Positions 43,000 to 51,313 of a DNA stretch of 64,000 bases are shown one piece after another. The notes under the pieces were generated by a model, which saw nothing but the letters and a program-made list of their open reading frames with translations, was not told the origin of the DNA and searched no databases. Source of the stretch: Xylophilus sp. GOD-11R. Lineage in GTDB: Bacteria > Pseudomonadota > Gammaproteobacteria > Burkholderiales > Burkholderiaceae_C. Position numbers and translations under genes: made by a program. Position 1 is the first letter of the stretch; each line of letters opens with the position of its first letter. The DNA lies in contig NZ_CP137854.1 of NCBI RefSeq assembly GCF_033546935.1, positions 248,001 to 312,000 of the forward strand, given 5' to 3'.

Positions 43000-43854
43000 A
43001 TGACGACCGACCGCAGCATCTCCATCTCGGCCGCGCCCTACGACGGCTACGAGGCCGCCCGCATGCTCGAAAGCCTGGCGCGCATCGGCGCCACGCATGT
43101 CGAGCCGGCGTGGATCGTGGGCTACACCGAGCCCTTCGACGAAAGCGCCTTCACGCCGGACAAGGCCACCGCCTATGCCGGCTGGATGCGCGACGCGGGC
43201 ATCGCCTGCCGCGCCTTCTCCTCGCACATCGACCTGGGCCGCGCCGACGCGGTGAAGGTCTTCAAGGGCCGCATGGACTTCGCGCGCCGGCTCGGCGCCG
43301 AGGTCATCAACACCAACGCCTCCGGGCGCGGCAACGAGCGGCGTTTCCTGGACAACATCGCCGAGCTGGCGCGCCATGCCGAGGCGATCGGCATCGCCAT
43401 CGGCCTGGAGAACCCGGGCGACGGATCGGACAACCTGCTCGATACCGCCGCCGACGGCCCGGCGCTGCTCGGGGCCATCGGCGAGCGCTGCGTAGGCCTG
43501 AACTACGACGCGGGCAACACCGCGTCGCACCGCCCGGACGTGCCCGCGGCCGATGACGCGCTGATCGCCATGCCGCTGTGCGTGCACACCCATGTGAAGG
43601 ACGTGCGCCGCACCGAGGACGGCTGGTTCTTCACCGCCCTCGGCGAGGGCGAAGTGGGTGTGGACCGCATCCTCACCGCCATCGCCGCGCAGCCCGGCCT
43701 GCACCTGTCCATCGAGATTCCGATGCGGCTGCACCGGGGCCGCGACGCCAAACCCGGCCGCGATCCCTACCGCGTGCCGCTGGCCGACATCGAGCGGGTG
43801 CTCGGCGCCTCGCTGCGCTACGCCCGCGGCTTCTTCGAGACGAGTTACGCATGA
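43000..43854 (+). CDS. TIM-barrel sugar-phosphate isomerase/epimerase (LerI-like)
   Basis: A 284-residue AP-endonuclease-2-type TIM barrel. Metal and substrate residues typical of sugar isomerases are seen: GLENPGDG with Glu, NYDAGN with Asp, HTHVKDV with two His, and a final Glu in SIEIPMRLHR. It starts at 43000 with GAGG about 10 bases upstream and shares ATGA with DhaK. In the erythritol/threitol pathway of mycobacteria an enzyme of this fold converts L-erythrulose 1-phosphate to D-erythrulose 4-phosphate; the presence of a DhaK/DhaL kinase and an RpiB homologue right after it supports the same role. Substrate not proven. Confidence 0.8.
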   Translation: MTTDRSISISAAPYDGYEAARMLESLARIGATHVEPAWIVGYTEPFDESAFTPDKATAYAGWMRDAGIACRAFSSHIDLGRADAVKVFKGRMDFARRLGAEVINTNASGRGNERRFLDNIAELARHAEAIGIAIGLENPGDGSDNLLDTAADGPALLGAIGERCVGLNYDAGNTASHRPDVPAADDALIAMPLCVHTHVKDVRRTEDGWFFTALGEGEVGVDRILTAIAAQPGLHLSIEIPMRLHRGRDAKPGRDPYRVPLADIERVLGASLRYARGFFETSYA

Positions 43855-44861
43855 ACCGCATCTTCAACGACCCCGACCTGATGGTCGAAGACATGCTGCA
43901 GGGCTGGCTGGCCGCCCATGCCGGCCGCGTGTCGGCCACCGCCAACCCGCGCGCCTTGCTGCGCACCGGCGCGCCGGTGCCGGGCCGCGTCGGCATCGTC
44001 ACCGGTGGCGGCTCCGGCCACGAGCCGGCCTTTCTCGGCTACGTCGGCCCCGGCCTGCTCGACGCGGTGGCCGTCGGCGAGATCTTCTCCTCGCCCACCG
44101 CCAAGAGCTTCTTCGACGCGGTGCAGGCTGCCGACGGCGGCGCCGGCGTGGCCTGCCTCTACGGCAACTACGCCGGCGACAACATGAACGTGAAGATGGC
44201 CGCCAAGCTGGCCGAGCGCGCCGGCATCACGCTCAAAACCGTGGTCGCCAACGACGACGTGGCTTCCGCCGCCCAGGGCGACGAGGCACGCCGGCGCGGC
44301 GTGGCCGGCGAGATCCTGATGTGGAAGATCGCCGGCGCGCGTGCCGCCGAGGGCGCCTCGCTCGACGAGGTGATCGCGGTGGCGCACAAAGCCATCGGCG
44401 CGACGCGCAGCATCGGCATCGGCCTGAGCTCCTGCACGATTCCGGCGGTGGGCAAGGCCAACTTCCACATCGCCGACGGCGAGATGGAAGTCGGCATCGG
44501 CCACCACGGCGAGCCGGGCGTGCAGGTGGCGCCCACCGCGCCGGCGGCCGCCATGGCCGCGACCCTGTGCGACGCGGTGCTGGCCGACCTGCCGTTCGTG
44601 CGCGGCGACCGCGTCGGCGTGCTGCTCTCGGGCCTGGGCGCCACGCCGCTGATGGAGCAATACATCCTCTACGGCGCCGTCGCCGCGCGGCTCGAAGCAG
44701 AGGGCATCACGGCGGTGCAGCCGCTGGTCGGCAACTACTTCACCTCGCTCGAAATGATGGGCGTCACGCTCACCCTGATCCGCCTGGACGACGAGCTCGA
44801 GCGCTGCCTGCGCGCGCCCTGCGAATCGCCCGCCCTCACCGTCGTCGGAGCCACCGCATGA
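43851..44861 (+). CDS. Dihydroxyacetone kinase-type DhaK subunit (probable tetrulose kinase)
   Basis: A 336-residue DhaK-fold protein. Substrate-binding motifs are TGGGSGHEPAFLGYVG (about 51-66), NYAGDNMNVKMA and GIGHHGEPG with His218/His219, the position of the histidine that binds the ketone covalently. DhaK supplies the substrate site and DhaL the nucleotide site of the kinase. The pair can use ATP or the PTS protein DhaM; no DhaM is encoded here, so ATP is likely. In this operon the substrate is more likely erythrulose than dihydroxyacetone. ATGA overlaps join it to both neighbours. Confidence 0.88.
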   Translation: MNRIFNDPDLMVEDMLQGWLAAHAGRVSATANPRALLRTGAPVPGRVGIVTGGGSGHEPAFLGYVGPGLLDAVAVGEIFSSPTAKSFFDAVQAADGGAGVACLYGNYAGDNMNVKMAAKLAERAGITLKTVVANDDVASAAQGDEARRRGVAGEILMWKIAGARAAEGASLDEVIAVAHKAIGATRSIGIGLSSCTIPAVGKANFHIADGEMEVGIGHHGEPGVQVAPTAPAAAMAATLCDAVLADLPFVRGDRVGVLLSGLGATPLMEQYILYGAVAARLEAEGITAVQPLVGNYFTSLEMMGVTLTLIRLDDELERCLRAPCESPALTVVGATA

Positions 44862-45547
44862 ACGCCACCGCTACTTCCTCCACGCAGACCGTCTTGCTCG
44901 ACTCCGCCGGCGCCGTCGTGCTCGACCTGGTCGAGGTGATCAACGCCAACCGCCAGTACCTCAGCGAGATCGACGGCGCCATCGGCGACGGCGACCACGG
45001 CATCAACATGAGCAAGGGCTTCAGCCTGTGCGGCGAGCGGCTGCGCGGCATGCAGCCGCCGCCGACGTTGGGCACCGCCTTCGACACCCTGGCGCTGACG
45101 CTGATGGAAGGCATCGGCGGCTCGATGGGCCCGCTCTACGGCAGCTTCTTCCAGGCCTGGGCCGACCGGCTCGACGGCCAGGCCACGCTGGACGCCGCCC
45201 GTTTTCGCGCAGCGCTCGACGAGGCGGTGCAGGCGGTGGCCGACATCGGCGGCGCCCAGGTCGGCGACAAGACGCTGATGGACACGCTGGTGCCCGCTCG
45301 CGACGCCTTCGCCACCGCGCTCGATGCCGGCGCCGACTTCTCCAGCGCGCTCGACGCCCTGGTCGAGGCCGCCCGTGCCGGCCAGCAATCCACCCGCGAC
45401 CTGCGCGCCCGCATCGGCCGCTCCGCCCGTCTGGGCGACCGCTCCATCGGCGTGCTCGACGCCGGTGCCACCTCCTGCCTGCTGCTGCTCGAGCAGCTCG
45501 CCCGCTCGCTGCAGCGGCTGCTGGTGTCGCCGCCCGCGACGCACTGA
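44858..45547 (+). CDS. Dihydroxyacetone kinase-type DhaL subunit
   Basis: A 229-residue nucleotide-binding partner of DhaK. Metal-binding aspartates lie in EIDGAIGDGDHGINM (Asp39, Asp44, Asp46), with later family motifs GGSMGPLYG, AQVGDKTLMDTL and GDRSIGVLDAGATS. Length is slightly above the usual 210 residues because of an N-terminal extension. It forms the active ATP-dependent ketose kinase with DhaK. Confidence 0.9.
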   Translation: MNATATSSTQTVLLDSAGAVVLDLVEVINANRQYLSEIDGAIGDGDHGINMSKGFSLCGERLRGMQPPPTLGTAFDTLALTLMEGIGGSMGPLYGSFFQAWADRLDGQATLDAARFRAALDEAVQAVADIGGAQVGDKTLMDTLVPARDAFATALDAGADFSSALDALVEAARAGQQSTRDLRARIGRSARLGDRSIGVLDAGATSCLLLLEQLARSLQRLLVSPPATH

Positions 45548-45636
45548 AACGCCCGGCCCCGACGACCGGTCCGGCCCTGCGCCGGCCTCGGCGGAGCCAC
45601 GCCATTTTTCGCTGAACAATCACCGGAGACCGAACC

Positions 45637-46110
45637 ATGACGACACTGGCCATAGGCTGCGACGAAGCCGCCTGCGCACTCAAGGAAACCATCAAGGCCC
45701 ACCTCGCCGCGCGCGGCATCGCGGTGCAGGACTTCGGCACCCACGACGACCAGCCGGTGCTCTACCCCGACGTGGCCATCGCCGTGGCCGAGCGGGTGGC
45801 CGCCGGCGAGATCGACCGCGCCATCCTGCTCTGCGGCACCGGCATCGGCATGGCGATCTCGGCCAACAAGGTGCCGGGCATCCGCGCCGCGCAGACCCAC
45901 GACACCTATTCGGCCGAACGCGCGGCGCGCAGCAACGACGCGCAGATCATCACGCTGGGTGCCCGCGTGGTCGGCCCGGAACTGGCCAAGGCGATTGTCG
46001 ACACCTTCCTGGCGTCGAGCTTCGACGGCGGCCGCTCCATCCCGAAGGTGGAAGCCATTGCGGCCTACGAAGCCTCGCTCGGCCACGGGGCGGCCAGGGC
46101 GGCGGGCTGA
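45637..46110 (+). CDS. RpiB/LacAB-family isomerase (probable D-erythrulose 4-phosphate isomerase)
   Basis: A 157-residue RpiB-fold isomerase. It has GCDEAACALKETI at the start, the catalytic Cys66 in LLCGTGIGMAISANKV and the THDTYSAERAARSNDAQ loop. The first motif reads CDEAA rather than the usual SDHAG of ribose-5-phosphate isomerase B, which points away from the standard pentose substrate. In tetritol pathways an RpiB homologue converts D-erythrulose 4-phosphate to D-erythrose 4-phosphate, which enters the pentose phosphate pathway. It starts 89 bases after DhaL and is convergent with a GntR gene. Confidence 0.85.
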   Translation: MTTLAIGCDEAACALKETIKAHLAARGIAVQDFGTHDDQPVLYPDVAIAVAERVAAGEIDRAILLCGTGIGMAISANKVPGIRAAQTHDTYSAERAARSNDAQIITLGARVVGPELAKAIVDTFLASSFDGGRSIPKVEAIAAYEASLGHGAARAAG

Positions 46111-46131
46111 TTCACCCGCCAGGGCGCCTGC

Positions 46132-46827
46132 TCAGGCGCCTTGCCGCAGGATCTCGTCGCGCACATGCGCGACGTGCAGGCAGCCGGCCTCGTCGGCTCG
46201 CGCTTCGTCGCCGGCGACCACCGCCTGGGCGATCTGCCGGTAGTCCTGCGTGCGCAGCCGGCGCAGCGCCGGCAGCCGGTGCTGCGCATACACCACCGAC
46301 ATGTGGATCGCCGGAAAGAGCCGCTTGAGCTCGCGGCTGCCGGCCATGTCGAGCAGGGTGCGGTAGAAGCGCCGCCGGCCCACGGCGAAGTCGTCGTCCT
46401 TGCCTGCCGCGTCGGCGGCTTCCACCTCCTTCAATACGCCACGCAGCGTGGCGATCAAACCCGAGGCCTTGGCATGCCTGGCGGCGGCCCGGGCGAGCAG
46501 GCCGGTCATGCGCTCGGCCACGTCGAGCACGTCCAGCGTGTCCTGCAGCGAGAACGAGCGCACCGCTGCGCCCTTGTTGCGCTGCAGCTCCACGATGCCC
46601 TCGGCGGCCAGCCGCGCCAGCGCCTCGCGCACCGAGTTGCGGCCCACGCCGAACTGCACGGCGAGATCGGTTTCCACCAGCCGCTGCGCGGGCACGAAGC
46701 CCTGGGTTTCCAGGCCGTTGACGATGCCGAAGAAGACCACGTCGGAGGCGCTCTGCGCCCGGGTTTCGGAAGGTGACGGAGACATGGACGCGGGCGTGGA
46801 TCGGGAAAGGCTCGGATTCTCCGTCAT
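46132..46827 (-). CDS. GntR/FCD-family regulator, divergent from the 16-gene catabolic operon
   Basis: A 231-residue GntR regulator. The winged helix spans about residues 25-90 (RLVETDLAVQFGVGRNSVREALARLAAEGIVEL), followed by an FCD domain (about 100-225). The start at 46827 was preferred; an upstream in-frame ATG at 46860 would overlap an inverted repeat that is a good operator candidate. It is divergent from the SDR gene at 46903 and convergent with the RpiB homologue, so its likely target is the large operon to its right. Confidence 0.88.
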   Translation of the reverse strand: MTENPSLSRSTPASMSPSPSETRAQSASDVVFFGIVNGLETQGFVPAQRLVETDLAVQFGVGRNSVREALARLAAEGIVELQRNKGAAVRSFSLQDTLDVLDVAERMTGLLARAAARHAKASGLIATLRGVLKEVEAADAAGKDDDFAVGRRRFYRTLLDMAGSRELKRLFPAIHMSVVYAQHRLPALRRLRTQDYRQIAQAVVAGDEARADEAGCLHVAHVRDEILRQGA

Positions 46828-46843
46828 GGTTAGCCCCATACTT

Positions 46844-46867
46844 TTGTAGATCAATATCATCCTACAA
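46844..46867. promoter_or_regulatory. Inverted repeat in the GntR/SDR divergent region
   Basis: TTGTAG (46844-46849) and CTACAA (46862-46867) form a perfect 6-bp inverted repeat with a 12-nt AT-rich centre, between the GntR start and the SDR start. It is the best operator candidate for the GntR regulator. Confidence 0.5.
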
Positions 46868-46902
46868 TTTTTCCGGACAGCCACAAGAAGTCTGGAGACG
46901 AC

Positions 46903-47658
46903 ATGGTTTCGAGCGGGCAGGCGCTGGCAGGCAAACGGGCCTTGATCACCGGCGCATCGAGCGGCCTCGGCGCGCATTTCGCGGCGGTGCTGGCCGCGCA
47001 CGGCGCCGAGGTGGTGCTGACCGCGCGGCGCACCGGCAGCCTGGAGGCGGTCGCCGCCCAGGTGCGCGAGGCCGGCGGCACGGCCAACGCGCTGGCGCTC
47101 GACGTGTCCGACGCCGCCTCGCGCGCCGCGCTGGTCGAGCGCGCCGGCGCCATCGACATCCTGGTCAACAACGCCGGCGTGGTGCGCGAGGGCGCGGCGC
47201 TGTCGCAGTCGGAGGAAGACTGGGACACGGTGATCGACACCAACCTCAAGGGCATGTTCTTCATGGCCCAGGCGCTGGCCCCGGCGATGCGCGCGGCGGG
47301 CGGCGGCAGCGTGATCAACGTGGCCTCGGTGCTGGGCCTGCGGCAGGCCGGCGGGCTGGTGTCGTACGCGGTGTCCAAGGCCGGCGTGATCCAGCTCACC
47401 AAGACGCTGGCGCTGGAGTGGGCGCGGCACGGCATCCGGGTCAACGCGCTGGCGCCGGGATACATCGAGACCGAACTCAACCGCGACTTCTGGCAGGGCG
47501 ATGCCGGCCAGGCACTCATCAAGCGCATTCCCCAGCGCCGCCTCGGGCGGCTGGAAGACCTCGACGGCCCCTTGCTGATGCTGGCCTCCGACGCCTCGCG
47601 CTACATGAGCGGCTCGGTGATCGCCGTCGACGGCGGTCACCTGTGCAGCAGCCTTTGA
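46903..47658 (+). CDS. SDR-family dehydrogenase, first gene of the 16-gene operon
   Basis: A 251-residue classical short-chain dehydrogenase with the cofactor motif TGASSGLG (about 17-24), NNAG (about 88), Ser in NVASVLGLRQ, Tyr and Lys in YAVSKAG and the IAVDGGHLC end. The residue set after strand 2 (LTARRTGS) contains two arginines, favouring NADP. It leads the operon that continues with an acyl-CoA dehydrogenase 24 bases later. It probably oxidises a hydroxyl group of the substrate or of a hydroxyacyl-CoA. Confidence 0.88.
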   Translation: MVSSGQALAGKRALITGASSGLGAHFAAVLAAHGAEVVLTARRTGSLEAVAAQVREAGGTANALALDVSDAASRAALVERAGAIDILVNNAGVVREGAALSQSEEDWDTVIDTNLKGMFFMAQALAPAMRAAGGGSVINVASVLGLRQAGGLVSYAVSKAGVIQLTKTLALEWARHGIRVNALAPGYIETELNRDFWQGDAGQALIKRIPQRRLGRLEDLDGPLLMLASDASRYMSGSVIAVDGGHLCSSL

Positions 47659-47681
47659 ACCTCTCTTTTGGCGGAACGTTG

Positions 47682-48869
47682 ATGTTCACACCTTGCCCCA
47701 CCGAACGCAGCCGGCTGCTGGCCGAGCGCATCGAAGCCTTCGTGCGCCAGACGGTCGTGCCCTACGAGCGCGACCCGCGTTGCGGCGCCCACGGCCCCAG
47801 CGAGGAACTGGTGGCCGAGCTGCGCGGCAAGGCGCGCGAGGCCGGCCTGCTGACGCCGCACATCCTGCCGGACGGCTCGCACCTGAGCCAGCTGGAAACC
47901 GCCGCCGTGCTCAAGCGTTCCGGGCTGTCGCCGCTGGGGCCGGTGGCGGTCAACACCATGGCGCCGGACGAGGGCAATATGTTCCTGCTCGGCCGCATCG
48001 CCACGCCGAGCCAGAAGGCGCGTTTTCTCGACCCGCTGGTGCAGGGCGCGCGCTCGGCCTTCTTCATGACCGAGCCGGCGGCAGAAGGCGGCGCCGGCTC
48101 CGACCCGTCGATGCTCACGACCACGGCGGTGCGCGACGGCGACGACTGGGTGATCGACGGCCGCAAGATGTACATCACCGGCGCGCAGGGTGCGAAGACC
48201 GGCATCGTCATGGCGCGCACCGGCACCGGCGAACAGGCCCAGGCCACCATGTTCCTGGTCGAGCTGCCGCATCCGGCGATCCGCATCGAGCGGGTGCTCG
48301 ACACCATCGACAGTTCCATGCCCGGTGGCCATGCGCTGGTCGCCATCGACGGGCTGCGGGTGCCCGCCGACGACGTGCTGGGCGCGGTGGACGAGGGCTT
48401 CAAGTACGCGCAGATCCGGCTGGCGCCCGCGCGCCTGTCGCACTGCATGCGCTGGCTCGGCGCCTGCGCCCGCGCGCAGGAGATCGCCACCGCCTACGCC
48501 ACCACACGCAAGGCCTTCGGCAAGCTGCTGATCGACCACGAGGGCGTGGGTTTCATGCTGGCCGACAACCTGATCGACCTGCAGCAATGCGCGCTCACCA
48601 TCGACTGGTGCGCGGGCGTGCTCGACAGCGGCGCGCACGGCACGGTGGAGAGCTCGATCGCCAAGGTGGCGGTGTCCGAGGCGCTCTACCGCGTGGCCGA
48701 CCGCTGCGTGCAGGTGATGGGCGGCAGCGGCGTCACGCGCGACAGCATCGTCGAGCAGGTGTTCCGCGAGATCCGCGCTTTCCGCATCTACGACGGCCCG
48801 ACGGAAGTGCACAAATGGTCGCTGGCCAAGAAGATCAAGCGCGACGCGCTGCACGGGGCGCGGCCGTGA
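47682..48869 (+). CDS. Acyl-CoA dehydrogenase family protein
   Basis: A 395-residue FAD flavoprotein of the acyl-CoA dehydrogenase family: FFMTEPAAEGGAGSDPSMLTTTA, ITGAQGAKTG, TRKAFGKLLIDHEGVGFMLAD and QVMGGSGVTRDSIVEQVFREIRAFRIYDGPTEVHKW. Its closest pattern is the ACAD10/11-like branch, and it is coupled by a GTGA overlap to an APH-type kinase, the same two activities found fused in vertebrate ACAD10/11. In the levulinate pathway of Pseudomonas putida such a pair handles 4-hydroxyacyl-CoA through a phosphorylated intermediate. Confidence 0.9.
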   Translation: MFTPCPTERSRLLAERIEAFVRQTVVPYERDPRCGAHGPSEELVAELRGKAREAGLLTPHILPDGSHLSQLETAAVLKRSGLSPLGPVAVNTMAPDEGNMFLLGRIATPSQKARFLDPLVQGARSAFFMTEPAAEGGAGSDPSMLTTTAVRDGDDWVIDGRKMYITGAQGAKTGIVMARTGTGEQAQATMFLVELPHPAIRIERVLDTIDSSMPGGHALVAIDGLRVPADDVLGAVDEGFKYAQIRLAPARLSHCMRWLGACARAQEIATAYATTRKAFGKLLIDHEGVGFMLADNLIDLQQCALTIDWCAGVLDSGAHGTVESSIAKVAVSEALYRVADRCVQVMGGSGVTRDSIVEQVFREIRAFRIYDGPTEVHKWSLAKKIKRDALHGARP

Positions 48870-49888
48870 GCGGCGAGATCGACACCACCGCGCTCGCGGC
48901 CTGGATGACGGCGAACGTGGATGGCTTCCACGGCCCGCTGACGCTGGAGCGTTTCAGCGGCGGGCAGTCCAACCCGACCTACCGGGTGCGCACGCCCAAG
49001 CGCAGCTACGTGCTGCGCCGCAAGCCGCCGGGCGTGTTGCTCAAGGGCGCGCACGCGGTGGAGCGCGAGGCGCGGGTGATGGCCGCGTTGGGCGGCACGG
49101 GCTTTCCGGTGCCGGGCATTCTGGGGCTGTGCACCGACGACACCGTCATCGGCAGCGGCTTCTTCGTGATGGACATGGTGGAAGGCCGCATCTTCTGGGA
49201 CGCGAGCTTCGCCGAGGTGCCTCGCGAGGAGCGCGCCGCCTACCTCGACGCGATGAACGCCACGCTCGCCGCGCTGCACCGCGTCGACTACATGGCGGTG
49301 GGCCTGGCCGACTTCGGCCGGCCCGGCGGCTACGTGGCGCGGCAGGTGGCGCGCTGGTCGCAGCAGTATCTGGACGACGAGCAGGCCGGTCGCCATCCGG
49401 CCATGGACCGCCTGGTGCGCTGGCTGCCCGACAACCTTCCGCCGGGGGATGAGACCACCATCACCCACGGCGACTTCCGGGCCGACAACATGGTGTTCCA
49501 TCCCACCGAGCCGCGGGTGCTGGCGGTGCTCGACTGGGAGCTGTCCACGCTTGGCCATCCGCTGGCCGACTTCGCCTACAACGCCATGATGTTCCGCATG
49601 CCGCCCGACATCCTGGGCGGCATCGCCGGCCTCGATCTCGCCGCCCACGGCCTGCCCGGCGAGGCCGCCTACGTCGACGCCTACTGCCGCCGCACCGGCC
49701 GCGACGGCGTGCCGGGCCTGGACTTCTACATCGCCTTCAACATGTTCCGCTTCGCCGCGATCCTGCACGGCATCCGCGGCCGCGCGCTGCGCGGCACCGC
49801 GGCCAGCCCCGAGGCGCAGGCCATGGGCGAGCGCTATGCGCGGGTGGCGGACCTGGCATGGCGGCAGGTCGAGGCGATGCCGGCCTAG
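48866..49888 (+). CDS. Aminoglycoside phosphotransferase-fold kinase (LvaA-like, acyl-CoA associated)
   Basis: A 340-residue APH-fold kinase. ATP-binding Lys is in YVLRRKPPGVLL, and the catalytic loop THGDFRADNMVFHP and metal motif VLDWELSTLGHPLADF are intact. The GTG start overlaps the stop of the acyl-CoA dehydrogenase gene. Antibiotic resistance is unlikely: this subgroup travels with acyl-CoA dehydrogenases, and LvaA of Pseudomonas putida phosphorylates the hydroxyl of 4-hydroxyvaleryl-CoA. The small LvaB partner is not seen here. A similar hydroxyacyl-CoA kinase function is inferred. Confidence 0.82.
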   Translation: MSGEIDTTALAAWMTANVDGFHGPLTLERFSGGQSNPTYRVRTPKRSYVLRRKPPGVLLKGAHAVEREARVMAALGGTGFPVPGILGLCTDDTVIGSGFFVMDMVEGRIFWDASFAEVPREERAAYLDAMNATLAALHRVDYMAVGLADFGRPGGYVARQVARWSQQYLDDEQAGRHPAMDRLVRWLPDNLPPGDETTITHGDFRADNMVFHPTEPRVLAVLDWELSTLGHPLADFAYNAMMFRMPPDILGGIAGLDLAAHGLPGEAAYVDAYCRRTGRDGVPGLDFYIAFNMFRFAAILHGIRGRALRGTAASPEAQAMGERYARVADLAWRQVEAMPA

Positions 49889-49922
49889 AGCCGCCCCCGA
49901 AACACCGAAGGAGACACACGAC

Positions 49923-50654
49923 ATGGCGACCAAGATCCGCCGCGACGCGGCCGACGCCCTCGACGGCCTGCTGTTCGACGGCATGACCATCGCCGCCGGC
50001 GGCTTCGGCCTCTGCGGCATTCCCGAGACGCTGATCGACGGCCTGCTGGCCTCGGGCGTCAAGGACCTCACCTTCATCTCCAACAACTGCGGCGTGGACG
50101 ACTACGGCCTGGGCCTGCTGCTGGCCGCGCGCCGGGTGCGCCGCATGATCAGTTCCTACGTCGGCGAGAACAAGGAGTTCGAACGCCAGTACCTGGCCGG
50201 CGAGCTGCAGCTCGAATTCAATCCGCAGGGAACGCTGGCCGAACGCATGCGTGCCGGCGGCGCGGGCATCGCCGGCTTCTTCACCCGCACCGGCGTCGGC
50301 ACCCTGGTGGCCGAAGGCAAGGATCACCGCGATTTCGACGGCGAGACCTATGTGCTGGAGACCGGCCTGCGCGCCGACCTGGCCATCGTCAAGGCCTGGC
50401 GCGCCGACGCCCACGGCAACCTGGTCTATCGCAAGTCGGCGCGCAACTTCAATCCGATGGCCGCCGCCTGCGGCCGGGTCACCGTGGCCGAGGTGGAAGA
50501 GATCGTGCCGGTCGGCGGCATCGACCCGGACCAGGTGCACACCTCCGGCATCTACGTGCAGCGGCTGATCGTGGCCACGCGCAACGAGAAGCGCATCGAA
50601 AAACGCACCGTGACCCCGGCACACCCCGCCGACGCCCGGAAGGAGACCGCCTGA
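49923..50654 (+). CDS. 3-oxoacid CoA-transferase, subunit A
   Basis: A 243-residue alpha subunit of a class I CoA-transferase. It has the oxyanion segment AGGFGLCGIPETLIDGLL, the NNCGVDDYGLG loop and EFNPQGTLAERMRAGGAGI. It pairs with the beta subunit encoded with a TGATG overlap. The complex moves CoA from succinyl-CoA or acetyl-CoA to a carboxylic acid, and so activates the imported substrate or releases an end product. Confidence 0.93.
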   Translation: MATKIRRDAADALDGLLFDGMTIAAGGFGLCGIPETLIDGLLASGVKDLTFISNNCGVDDYGLGLLLAARRVRRMISSYVGENKEFERQYLAGELQLEFNPQGTLAERMRAGGAGIAGFFTRTGVGTLVAEGKDHRDFDGETYVLETGLRADLAIVKAWRADAHGNLVYRKSARNFNPMAAACGRVTVAEVEEIVPVGGIDPDQVHTSGIYVQRLIVATRNEKRIEKRTVTPAHPADARKETA

Positions 50655-51313
50655 TGCCCTGGACCCGCGACGAGATGGCGGCACGCGCGGCGCGCGAGCT
50701 GCAGGACGGCTTCTACGTGAACCTGGGCATCGGCATTCCGACCCTGGTCGGCAACCACATCGCGCCCGGCGTGGACGTGACCCTGCAGTCCGAGAACGGC
50801 ATGCTGGGCCTGGGTCCGTTCCCCACCGAGGACGCGGTCGACGCCGACATCGTCAATGCCGGCAAGCAGACGATCTCCGAGCTGGACCGCACCAGCTATG
50901 TGTCCTCGGCCGACAGCTTCGCGATGATTCGCGGCGGCCACGTCGACTGCTCGGTGCTCGGCGGCATGGAGGTGTCGGAGACCGGCGACCTCGCCAACTG
51001 GATGGTGCCCGGCAAGATGATCAAGGGCCCCGGCGGCGCCATGGACCTGGTGGCCGGCGTGCGCCGCATCATCGTGCTGATGGAGCATGCGGCCAGGGAC
51101 GGCTCGTCCAAGTTCCGCCGCGCCTGCTCGCTGCCGCTGACCGGCGCCAACGTGGTCGATATGCTGATCACCGACCGCGCCGTCTTCGTGCGGCCCGACC
51201 GCCGCAGCGGCTTCGTGCTGACCGAGCTGGCGCCGGGCGTGAGCCAAGCCGAGCTGCGCGCCTGCACCGAGGCGCAGTACGACGTGGCGCTCGTCGCCGG
51301 GCAGGCCACCTGA
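50654..51313 (+). CDS. 3-oxoacid CoA-transferase, subunit B
   Basis: A 219-residue beta subunit. It carries the catalytic glutamate in QSENGMLGLGP, the substrate segment GGHVDCSVLGGMEVS and KGPGGAMDLVAG. Coupled to subunit A upstream and to the thiolase-like gene downstream by one-base TGATG overlaps. Cytoplasmic. Confidence 0.93.
   Translation: MPWTRDEMAARAARELQDGFYVNLGIGIPTLVGNHIAPGVDVTLQSENGMLGLGPFPTEDAVDADIVNAGKQTISELDRTSYVSSADSFAMIRGGHVDCSVLGGMEVSETGDLANWMVPGKMIKGPGGAMDLVAGVRRIIVLMEHAARDGSSKFRRACSLPLTGANVVDMLITDRAVFVRPDRRSGFVLTELAPGVSQAELRACTEAQYDVALVAGQAT

Noticed and set aside
48866..49888. APH-fold gene as an aminoglycoside resistance gene
   Set aside because: It is coupled to an acyl-CoA dehydrogenase within a catabolic operon, the usual context of hydroxyacyl-CoA kinases of the LvaA/ACAD10-11 type.
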